Assembly (NCBI GenBank): GCA_028065725.1 | Contig: JAPTVL010000532.1 | Span: forward strand, 1-8,057 | Source: Betaproteobacteria bacterium | GTDB taxonomy: Bacteria > Pseudomonadota > Gammaproteobacteria > Burkholderiales > Rhodocyclaceae | Direction of reading: 5' to 3' | DNA: 8,057 nucleotides | In this document: piece after piece, positions 1-5,398 of the stretch | Numbering within the stretch: the first letter of the stretch is position 1 | Layout: the number at the start of each line of letters is the position of its first letter | The notes under the pieces: generated by a model | Database searches by the model: none | Told to the model about the DNA's origin: nothing | What the model saw: only the letters and a program-made list of their open reading frames with translations | Translations under genes and position numbers: made by a program

Positions 1-65
1 GGTCAAACAAGGATGTGTGAAGGTTTGACGACCCAATTCCCGAGATCTTGATAGGCGAGCCGCAA

Positions 66-98
66 AAGAAAACGGCCTCGCAGCGAGGCCGTTTTCTT
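66..98 (-). terminator. Strong hairpin terminator, probably the original tRNA-Val terminator
   Basis: The stem is a perfect 15 bp (66-80 with 84-98) around a 3-nt loop. It is GC-rich at the top, with an A-run on one side and a T-run on the other, so it could work in both directions. On the minus strand it starts 22 nt past the left copy of the tRNA 3' end, which is where a tRNA terminator is expected. It lies outside the element. The simplest reading is that it ended tRNA-Val transcription before the insertion separated the two. Confidence 0.8.
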
Positions 99-120
99 GC
101 AACGTTTTTCTGGGATCGTC

Positions 121-142
121 TGGTGGTGGTACAGCAATCGAG
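121..142 (-). repeat. Left attachment site, imperfect copy of the tRNA-Val 3' end
   Basis: Positions 121-141 align with 7957-7978, the encoded CCA, acceptor and T-arm end of tRNA-Val. The blocks TGGT, GGTGGTACAG and ATCGA are identical. They are separated by one missing G and a two-base mismatch (CA here, GG in the tRNA). The uninterrupted identity block is 10 bp. The missing base falls on the chromosomal side and would break acceptor pairing, which fits drift in a displaced, non-functional tRNA end. The match is too long and too well placed, opposite an integrase-tRNA pair, to be likely by chance. Confidence 0.75.
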
Positions 143-161
143 AAAATTCGCTAAACCATTG

Positions 162-188
162 TTTCCGAAAAACAATTATTTCCGAAAA
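162..188. repeat. Direct repeat TTTCCGAAAA x2 near the left end
   Basis: TTTCCGAAAA occurs at 162-171 and again at 179-188, a 17-bp period, in an AT-rich stretch that stands out from its GC-rich surroundings. It lies just inside the left attachment site, next to the tandem repeat at 192-215. By position it could be a binding site for the AlpA-like factor or a host bending protein. That role is inferred from position only. Confidence 0.5.
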
Positions 189-191
189 TCG

Positions 192-215
192 AAATATGCC
201 CCCAAATATGCCCCC
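192..215. repeat. Tandem 12-bp repeat AAATATGCCCCC x2, possible integrase arm-type site
   Basis: Two perfect, adjacent copies (192-203 and 204-215) lie inside the left end. AATATGCCCCC matches AATGTACCCCC from the repeats before int at 9 of 11 positions, so both ends of the element carry related C-run motifs close to their attachment cores. In lambda-like integrases the N-terminal domain binds arm sites flanking the core on the element side. This arrangement suggests the same here, without proving it. Confidence 0.5.
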
Positions 216-283
216 AGCGAGGGACCGCTGCCTGTTGCTCCAATCACGCCTTAGCGTCGCTGGCACATGCAACCGCGCCACGG

Positions 284-502
284 TCAGTCCAGTGCCAAAC
301 CTTCGCGGACGCACTCACTCAGTAAGAGTCGAGCAAAGCTATCTAGGTTCTCACCCATGCCGCCAATTTGCGTGGTCTTGCTGACGCCATTGCTTGCCAC
401 AACGCAGATCATCCGGCCATCTACCGTAACCCGGCCTGTGAAGGTCTCGCCGCCAATGTCCGTGCTGACTGTCCAACTTCGGGTCGTACTCGAATTCTTC
501 AT
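284..502 (-). CDS. Small hypothetical protein (72 aa)
   Basis: The last gene before the left end, 69 nt after the restriction-modification gene. The product has a short basic N-terminus, then alternating beta-like segments (about residues 10-47, with SKTTQIGG at 41-48) and a C-terminal helix (about 53-69, FARLLLSECVREG). The same layout, ending in a KTTQ-GG motif and an ArLLL-E helix, is familiar from short uncharacterised proteobacterial proteins, from memory and without a search. The ATG at 502 is chosen because the conserved-looking part begins there. A GTG at 547 would add 15 residues, and neither start has a clear ribosome-binding site. Function unknown. It may be co-transcribed with the enzyme gene upstream, but nothing shows that it acts on it. 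Confidence 0.6.
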   Translation of the reverse strand: MKNSSTTRSWTVSTDIGGETFTGRVTVDGRMICVVASNGVSKTTQIGGMGENLDSFARLLLSECVREGLALD

Positions 503-571
503 GGGTAAGGTTGTCCACTGGGGTCCGGTAGGTACAGCCGCGTCCACTTCGATGGCCCGGCATGCCGGCGT

Positions 572-3367
572 TCACTTGGCGCGATATTCATCGGTCGCTT
601 TCGCCACCTTGGGGCGCTTGGGCCTGTCCACAGGCAGCAGGCTGGTCAACCGCTGGTATTTCTGGAACAGGTAGGCCACGCGTGCGGCGTCTGCTTTGTC
701 TCCTTTGTACCCATAGGCTGCGTCAACCGCTTTGTCGTTCACCGCGTGCGCCTTCCGTAGCTCCGCTGGCATGCTCAGTCGTCCGTACAGGTCGGCGAGC
801 GTCGAATTCGGGTAGAGCTTACGGGCATCAAGAATGGCTTGCCCTGTAGCTTCGATGGCTTCACGCTGCGCTTCGCTTGGCTCGGGCCAGGGGAAGTTGT
901 TGTAGACGATGCTCGCGGAATATTGGTAGTCGCTTTTCATCCTTCCGCATACGGCTCGCATCCAAGCGTTGTGCATTGTGCTGCTCAGCAGACCAAGGTG
1001 GTAGAGCGTCGCACCAGGAATCAGCAACAGACTGCCACTGGCAATGGTGTCCGGTTCCTCGAACCCCGTCGGAATGAAGGCCCGAGACTCTGACGACACC
1101 TTCGGGAGAACCAAGTATCGAGTCGCCGGCTGCCGGATCTCTCCGAACAATTGCGGAGTCTTTGCAAGTTCCTGCGTCGTGGCCCGCTCCCTGCCAAGGC
1201 GAAATGCACGACATGCTCGGATGCGGTCAGAGGCGAAGGTACTCGTCCGGAGCATGTGCGGGTCTGCTCCAACGAACCAGAGGCAATACCGCTCGCCACC
1301 ATTGATGAACTCGTCCCCACCGATATACCGCCGGATGTAAGGCGCGAGTCTCCCATCTTGAGCAAGAGCAATGGACTTATCTTGCGGCGTAAGCGCCAGA
1401 GTGCCGTTGTCAATCGGCATGCTGCCGTAGTTCATGACCGGCGCCGCAGCAATCGGGACGTTGCGCTTAGCTATGACAATCGGCGCGGCGTCCACCAGGT
1501 ATGGGTTGATCCGCTGTGCTTGCAAGCGGCGTCCCTCGCCCTTCGGATCATCGCCATAGTCAAAAAGGGTGCAATGGTCCGGCTCCGCAAGTCCGAATCC
1601 GACGATCACACAATGCACGGCAGCATTGCCTTTCCCTTCGTTGCTCCACTTGAAGGTGCGATGCGCGAAGTGAATGCGTACGCCACCCTGCAGCAGTAGC
1701 GGCCAAAGGGACGCGACTTGCTCGCCCTGGGTAATGGAATTCGTAGACACGAACGCGACGGCGATGCTGGGATTGCCTCGAATGTATTCGAGCGCTTTCG
1801 CATACCAAGCAGCCACGTAGTCCAGCACGCCGGCTCCCTTGACCTTGGCGAAGATCATCGCCATATCGGCTTTTTGCTGCTCGCTTTGCTCCTTCTTTCC
1901 GCTGAACGGCGGATTGCCCATGACGTAGCTGCACCGCTCGGGCGGCAGCAGCGCCGCCCAGTCGACGTGCAACGCATTGGTATGGTGGATGTGCGGCGTG
2001 TCCACAAGCGGCACGGTCGGCCGGGTGTTGCCGAATCGTTCGGCCGTCGCAACGTTCATCTGGTGGTCCGTAATCCACAGCGCCACGCGGGCAATGTGGG
2101 AAGCGGCTTCATCGATCTCGATGCCGTGGAATTGGCTCACGCGCACGCGGCAAAGCGTCGACACGTCGAGCAATCCTCGTTGCTCACCAAACAGCGCCGC
2201 GATCACCTCGTTTTCCAGCTTGCGCAACTCCCGGTAGGCAATCACCAGGAAGTTGCCGCAACCGCACGCAGGGTCCAGGAAATGCAGTGTCGGCAGCTTG
2301 TCGTACAGCGCCTGCATGCGCGGCTTGGAGTGCTGCGCCTTGGCGAACTCGGCGCGCAGATCGTCCATGAACAGCGGATCGATCACGCGCAGGATGTTGC
2401 GCTCGGACGTGAAGTGCGCGCCCAGCTCGCGCCGCGTGGCCTGGCGGCTTTCATCAGGCGTGTGTGCTTCCAGCACGCCCTGGAACATTGCGCCGAAAAT
2501 AGCCGGCGAAATTCCGCTCCAGTCCAGGTTCGCGCACTGAAGGAGCAACGCCCGCATGCCCGCGTCAAAAGCCGGAATGCGCGTGCGCTCGGCGAACAGC
2601 CTGCCATTGACATAGGCGAACGCCGACAGCCGACCGTCCAGCGTGGATTGCCGCTCAGCCTCGGGCGTGTGCAGCACGTCGAACAGCTCCGACATCCGTC
2701 CCCCTGTGTCACGCCCGTCCTCGCGCGTGGCCTCGATCATGTCGTGGAACATGCGGCGGGGCTCGAAGATGCCCGTATGGTCGGCGAAGAGGCAAAACAG
2801 CAGGCGCGTCAGGAACACTTCTAGATCGCGGCCCTTGAAGTTAGCCCGCAGCAGGCTTTCGTGCAGCTTGGAAATCGTATAAGCCGCTTGGCGGTTGATC
2901 GGCGATTCCTCGACGATCTCCGGCGCATCATCCTCCAGCAGGAAGCGAAACCAGCCCCCGTGCTTTGGCAGGTCCTTGAGCGTGGTTTCCGCCTGCTGAT
3001 CCTTGAGCAGGTCATACAGTCGGATGCGGGCAAAGTCGGACGTGATGATGTAGCGCGGGCGCTCTGGCTCGGGCAGCGCCAGGAAGTAGTCCGTGGCCTG
3101 GGTGAAGGCGGAATCCAGGCTCTTGCCTCGGCTTTTGTGCTCCACGATCAGTTTGCCGGGGATGAAGCTGTCGATGAAGCCGGTGGCGCCGTCGAGCTTT
3201 TCCACCGCCTTTTCGTAGATGGTCGCCGACTCTGGGCGGATGCCGAAGCACTCGTAGAACCGCGCCCAAAACAGCTTGGCGTCGGCATTCTCACGCGCTG
3301 CTGCTTTCCACTGCACGGCGAACGCGCTCAGGCGGCGGCGGATCTCAGCGGGCGTCAGAATGTCCAT
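572..3367 (-). CDS. MmeI-like type IIL restriction-modification enzyme (fused nuclease and adenine methyltransferase)
   Basis: A 931-aa protein close in length to MmeI (about 919 aa). The N-terminal domain holds a PD-(D/E)xK nuclease signature, D66-x9-E76-x-K78, the spacing known for MmeI, within a segment reading IVEHKSRGKSLDSAF. A helical linker follows (about 160-320). The methyltransferase core has SAM motif I at 365-371 (DPACGCG) and catalytic motif IV at 485-488 (NPPF), typical of N6-adenine methylation. The target-recognition region spans about 620-830, then a C-terminal helical part. Such enzymes modify one strand of an asymmetric site and cut about two turns away, with one chain doing both jobs, so no partner gene is needed. 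The ATG at 3367 is chosen because family similarity starts there; the frame runs open to 3511, but that extension looks like leader sequence. The ribosome-binding site is weak. GC appears lower toward the 3' (recognition) half. The recognition site cannot be read from the sequence. Confidence 0.93.
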   Translation of the reverse strand: MDILTPAEIRRRLSAFAVQWKAAARENADAKLFWARFYECFGIRPESATIYEKAVEKLDGATGFIDSFIPGKLIVEHKSRGKSLDSAFTQATDYFLALPEPERPRYIITSDFARIRLYDLLKDQQAETTLKDLPKHGGWFRFLLEDDAPEIVEESPINRQAAYTISKLHESLLRANFKGRDLEVFLTRLLFCLFADHTGIFEPRRMFHDMIEATREDGRDTGGRMSELFDVLHTPEAERQSTLDGRLSAFAYVNGRLFAERTRIPAFDAGMRALLLQCANLDWSGISPAIFGAMFQGVLEAHTPDESRQATRRELGAHFTSERNILRVIDPLFMDDLRAEFAKAQHSKPRMQALYDKLPTLHFLDPACGCGNFLVIAYRELRKLENEVIAALFGEQRGLLDVSTLCRVRVSQFHGIEIDEAASHIARVALWITDHQMNVATAERFGNTRPTVPLVDTPHIHHTNALHVDWAALLPPERCSYVMGNPPFSGKKEQSEQQKADMAMIFAKVKGAGVLDYVAAWYAKALEYIRGNPSIAVAFVSTNSITQGEQVASLWPLLLQGGVRIHFAHRTFKWSNEGKGNAAVHCVIVGFGLAEPDHCTLFDYGDDPKGEGRRLQAQRINPYLVDAAPIVIAKRNVPIAAAPVMNYGSMPIDNGTLALTPQDKSIALAQDGRLAPYIRRYIGGDEFINGGERYCLWFVGADPHMLRTSTFASDRIRACRAFRLGRERATTQELAKTPQLFGEIRQPATRYLVLPKVSSESRAFIPTGFEEPDTIASGSLLLIPGATLYHLGLLSSTMHNAWMRAVCGRMKSDYQYSASIVYNNFPWPEPSEAQREAIEATGQAILDARKLYPNSTLADLYGRLSMPAELRKAHAVNDKAVDAAYGYKGDKADAARVAYLFQKYQRLTSLLPVDRPKRPKVAKATDEYRAK

Positions 3368-3392
3368 GCACGCATCGTAGCTATTCCCGTAA

Positions 3393-3424
3393 GCTCTGGG
3401 GGCACAGCCAGAGCGGCGCCGCTC
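3393..3424. promoter_or_regulatory. Overlapping inverted repeats in the leader of the restriction-modification gene
   Basis: The 94-nt gap before the MmeI-like gene holds a perfect 14-bp palindrome, GAGCGGCGCCGCTC (3411-3424). It also holds a second inverted repeat with 7-bp arms, GCTCTGG at 3393-3399 and CCAGAGC at 3408-3414. The two share 3411-3414, so as RNA hairpins they would exclude each other; as DNA the palindrome could be an operator. The genes upstream are packed end to end, so this gap suggests that the enzyme is controlled separately. No clear -35/-10 pair was found. Confidence 0.45.
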
Positions 3425-3461
3425 CGACCCTGGAATGCAATCGAGGTTGCGAGATGAACGA

Positions 3462-3695
3462 CTAGCCGCGATAGCTCTTAAGCGCCTGGCGCTGCTCCCG
3501 TAGAAGAGCATTGATCGAGCGCATCAACTCGCGGCTGCGTGCGTCGAACATGCCATGCACGCGGCTATTGTTCGCGGCCTTGGCCTTTCCCTGGGGCGTC
3601 CTCGGTCCCGTTGATTGCTCCCACGGTTTCCACCGTTGGATTGCCTCGCGCTGGCGCTGCCTGCGCTCCGGGGACCATACGTTGCTGCTGCTCAT
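3462..3695 (-). CDS. Small basic hypothetical protein (77 aa), paired with the 181-aa protein
   Basis: Its ATG (3695) overlaps the TGA of the gene upstream as ATGA. A GGAGG sequence lies 9 nt before this start, which decides it over the ATG at 3704 (no room after the GGAGG) and the longer frame to 3866. The protein is rich in Arg and Gln. It holds a WKPWEQSTGPRTPQGKAKA stretch (residues 22-40) leading to NNSRVHG (42-48), then a helical tail (52-73). The StGPrTpeGKa..N..kHG pattern recurs in short uncharacterised proteins of proteobacterial phages and islands, from memory. The basic character fits nucleic-acid binding, but no activity can be assigned. The overlap points to translational coupling with the 181-aa product. 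Confidence 0.8.
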   Translation of the reverse strand: MSSSNVWSPERRQRQREAIQRWKPWEQSTGPRTPQGKAKAANNSRVHGMFDARSRELMRSINALLREQRQALKSYRG

Positions 3696-4237
3696 GGGTT
3701 GCATCCTCCAATAGTTCGTTTTCCTGTTGTCGAATTTTCCTTCGCGGGCGCGTGCGAGGCTGGGGCGTTGTTCACCTGCTGCTGCTGCGCGATGTTGGCC
3801 TGCTTTACGAATGCAACGGCACGCGGCTGCTTGGCCTCGACCAGCGTTTGCAGAGTGGCCCTGCACTGCGCCTGCGCCTTGAGCGCCATCGCCATATTGA
3901 CCTGAAACGGGGCGATATTGTCCTGCGCCATCCCTCGGTGCACCAGGCGTGTGAACAGCGCCTCCAGGGCTTTGGCTTGGCTGTACAGCATGGCTTCGAC
4001 AGACGAGAGATCGCCGCCCTTGATGGCTTGCACCTGCAGCATCGTGCCCGCCAACAGTTCCGCGTCGTCGATGTCTCCGAGCATGCTCCCTGCAGCGGCC
4101 TTGGTCGCCACCAGCCCCATGACGGTTGGCCGATTCAGGATTTGGTGCGCGCTCAGCCTCTCTCGTTCAGGCTCATGACTTTGCGACGCGGACGCCCGCT
4201 TGCGTGGGTTGATGGTGGTCTTGGGCTTGCTCGTCAT
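3692..4237 (-). CDS. Hypothetical backbone protein (181 aa)
   Basis: The gene starts 3 nt after the stop of the Rep-like gene, with GGAG 10 nt before the ATG, and overlaps the next gene by 4 nt. The product has a basic, disordered N-terminus (1-28), a mostly helical middle (about 29-135) and a C-terminal segment with KQANIAQQQQVNN (145-157), followed by a Pro/Ser/Thr-rich tail. No membrane segment or signal peptide is visible. Proteins ending in a KQaN.A..QQQVNN motif, next to a short WKPWE..TGPrT protein, are a recurring uncharacterised pair in proteobacterial mobile elements; this is recollection rather than a search. Its place in the Rep operon suggests a part in element replication or maintenance. 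That is inference. Confidence 0.85.
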   Translation of the reverse strand: MTSKPKTTINPRKRASASQSHEPERERLSAHQILNRPTVMGLVATKAAAGSMLGDIDDAELLAGTMLQVQAIKGGDLSSVEAMLYSQAKALEALFTRLVHRGMAQDNIAPFQVNMAMALKAQAQCRATLQTLVEAKQPRAVAFVKQANIAQQQQVNNAPASHAPAKENSTTGKRTIGGCNP

Positions 4238-4240
4238 GGG

Positions 4241-4873
4241 TCAATGTCTCCAATCGCGTGGTGCGAGTCGAGCCGCCCGCCGATTCCAGGCATGCAATCG
4301 CACCTCGCAACATGCCGCAGGCAATGGCTTACTTAACTTGTGACTGCCGGGCAGTCCTGGCGAAGCCTCGGAAAGTGCCGTTTCTGGACTGTGCGGCAGT
4401 CCTGGCGCAGAATCCCTAAGACTGTGCGCCAGTCCTGCGGCGGCGTTTTTAGGACTGTGTGGCAGTCGGCCGTTTTTTTCTGGCGGCAGCAGGTAGGCGC
4501 CCGGCCGGTAGTCCTTCGGGCGAATGTCCAGGCCGATGAAGTTCGTGATTGCAAGCCACGTCAGCGCATAACAATGGCTCCCATTGCGCAACCCGCCGTG
4601 CCGGGTCTGCACAATCAGGCGGTTGCGCAGCAGCTCGTCGCGGGCGGTGGCGATGGATGCAACGCACTTCCAGCCTCGCGCGGCCAGCCAGGTACGAGAC
4701 AGGCGCAGGTGGCCGTTGTCGCTGCCGTTGTGCTGGCGCACCAGCTCGAACAGCAGGGCCTTCGCCATGTGTCCGCAGGCTTGAAATGCGGCACTGTCCA
4801 ACAGGCTGTGCGGAATCGGTGCGTAGCGGCCCGATACGCTCTCGGTCGGGGCCTTCTTGGACTTCTTAGCCAT
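4241..4873 (-). CDS. Rep-like winged-helix DNA-binding protein with C-terminal repeats
   Basis: A 210-aa protein. Residues about 25-110 form a winged-helix-like unit: a helix at 29-47, LRLSRTWLAARGW at 56-68, a recognition-type helix at about 72-83 and a wing ending in CYALTWLAI. This resembles the helix-turn-helix proteins often found after AlpA in islands and the DNA-binding domains of some plasmid initiators. Residues 137-178 are repetitive (LPHSPKN, LAHSLRD, LPHSPET, LPGSHKL), encoded by the iteron-like DNA repeats at 4342-4467. The tail is Arg-rich. The ATG at 4873 is preferred because MAKKSKK is a natural N-terminus. A TTG at 4900 would add nine odd residues, and neither has a good ribosome-binding site. 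It follows the AlpA-like gene by 45 nt. An initiator role is inferred; a transcription regulator is the main alternative. Confidence 0.85.
   Translation of the reverse strand: MAKKSKKAPTESVSGRYAPIPHSLLDSAAFQACGHMAKALLFELVRQHNGSDNGHLRLSRTWLAARGWKCVASIATARDELLRNRLIVQTRHGGLRNGSHCYALTWLAITNFIGLDIRPKDYRPGAYLLPPEKNGRLPHSPKNAAAGLAHSLRDSAPGLPHSPETALSEASPGLPGSHKLSKPLPAACCEVRLHAWNRRAARLAPRDWRH
4342..4467. repeat. Four iteron-like palindromic repeats GACTG-N5-CAGTC
   Basis: GACTG-N5-CAGTC occurs at 4342-4356, 4387-4401, 4420-4434 and 4453-4467, starting 45, 33 and 33 bp apart. The N5 is CCGGG, TGCGG, TGCGC and TGTGG. The first three copies are followed by CCTGSCG, and T-runs lie at 4446-4450 and 4473-4479. 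All lie within the 3' part of the winged-helix gene, in frame. Each copy is an interrupted palindrome, a typical dimer-binding site, and the 33-bp step is close to three helical turns. The dyad is kept in all copies, with both arms perfect, more strictly than the encoded protein repeat would require. A replication origin inside the initiator gene is the favoured reading. Confidence 0.8.
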
Positions 4874-4918
4874 GATGCACGCGCACGGCCAGTGCCACAA
4901 CGGAATCAGCTTGTCGCG

Positions 4919-5266
4919 TCATTGCGCCTCCACTCGTCCAGCCCTGCGGCGCTTCCGCTCAAGAGGAGTCGCGTAGTTTGCGCGCTGCCCCTCGTCCTCC
5001 ATACGGCGGATCGCGGCGAGCACGTCGCCATAGCGCCAGTAGGAGGCACGGCAGCCCGGGAAGGGCTTGAGCGGGGCGGGGAAGCGCCCTTGCTGGATCA
5101 GTCGATAGAGCTGTGTCCGGCTTGCCGGGAAGATGCCCGGAAGCGGCGGATTCGCCTTCGGGTCGCCGATGATCTGCGGGAGCTTAATCCGGGCGTCGGG
5201 CGTCAGGCCGGACGCGACGGGGGCGTAACTGGCGCGGGTGCGCCTGGGCTTTTCGTTGGGCTGCAT
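4919..5266 (-). CDS. AlpA-family helix-turn-helix regulator / excisionase-like protein
   Basis: A 115-aa protein. Residues 44-68 match the AlpA/MerR-like helix-turn-helix (GIFPASRTQLYRLIQQGRFP), followed by SYWRYGDVLAAI (75-86), the usual second half that ends the domain. AlpA-type proteins regulate integrase expression or act as excision factors in P4-like elements. The N-terminus is longer than in the minimal family, and the C-terminus is basic (ERKRRRAGR). A GAGG lies 5 nt before the ATG. It is the first gene of the backbone operon and lies directly after the double-dyad control region, so autoregulation is plausible. Whether it acts mainly as excisionase or as repressor cannot be told. 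Confidence 0.85.
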   Translation of the reverse strand: MQPNEKPRRTRASYAPVASGLTPDARIKLPQIIGDPKANPPLPGIFPASRTQLYRLIQQGRFPAPLKPFPGCRASYWRYGDVLAAIRRMEDEGQRANYATPLERKRRRAGRVEAQ

Positions 5267-5313
5267 GGCATCCTCGGGGAGTGATGCCTTGCAGTTTTTC
5301 AGCGATTCTGGGC

Positions 5314-5379
5314 GTCAGGCAAATGGCATCGCCTGACAATCGCTACCACCCTAGTGTCAGGCTACTGGACCAACCTGAC
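5314..5379. promoter_or_regulatory. Double operator: two GTCAGG-N12-CCTGAC dyads
   Basis: The 132-nt gap between the 354-aa gene and the AlpA-like gene holds GTCAGG-N12-CCTGAC at 5314-5337 and again at 5356-5379. Both dyads are 24 bp long and are spaced exactly 42 bp apart, about four helical turns. The arms of the first extend to 7 bp. The spacers are unrelated (AAATGGCATC and TACTGGACCA at their centres), so this is conserved geometry and not a simple duplication. A TTGACA on the minus strand (5397-5392) could be a -35 box, but no convincing -10 follows it. The likely function is repression or activation of the backbone operon by a dimeric regulator coded in the element. Confidence 0.7.
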
Positions 5380-5398
5380 GGTTGAATGTCATGTCAAA

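Noticed and set aside
3..314. Minus-strand open frame of 103 codons across the left end
   Set aside because: It runs through the terminator hairpin, the attachment copy and the repeats, overlaps the end of the small 72-aa gene, and has no protein-like composition.
1718..2824. Long plus-strand open frame (368 codons) opposite the restriction-modification gene
   Set aside because: It is the antisense shadow of the conserved methyltransferase and helical domains, which explain the same bases with clear motifs. The product is rich in Arg, His and Val with no domain.
572..3367. BREX PglX or a DISARM methyltransferase
   Set aside because: The N-terminal D-x9-E-x-K nuclease motif, the 931-aa length and the absence of any BREX or DISARM partner gene fit MmeI-type enzymes better.
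3368..3511. N-terminal extension of the restriction-modification enzyme by 48 residues
   Set aside because: The extension overlaps the 77-aa gene and the leader palindromes, is low in family-like sequence, and the MmeI-type similarity starts at the ATG at 3367.
3696..3866. Longer version of the 77-aa protein (134 residues)
   Set aside because: The added part is an out-of-frame reading of the 181-aa gene. A GGAGG and an ATGA overlap mark the start at 3695.
4342..4467. CRISPR array
   Set aside because: There are only four 15-bp dyads at uneven 18-30 bp gaps, inside a coding region, with related sequence after most copies and no cas genes.
5392..5397. TTGACA as a firm -35 box for the AlpA-like operon
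   Set aside because: No acceptable -10 box lies 16-19 bp downstream, so it is mentioned only as a possibility.
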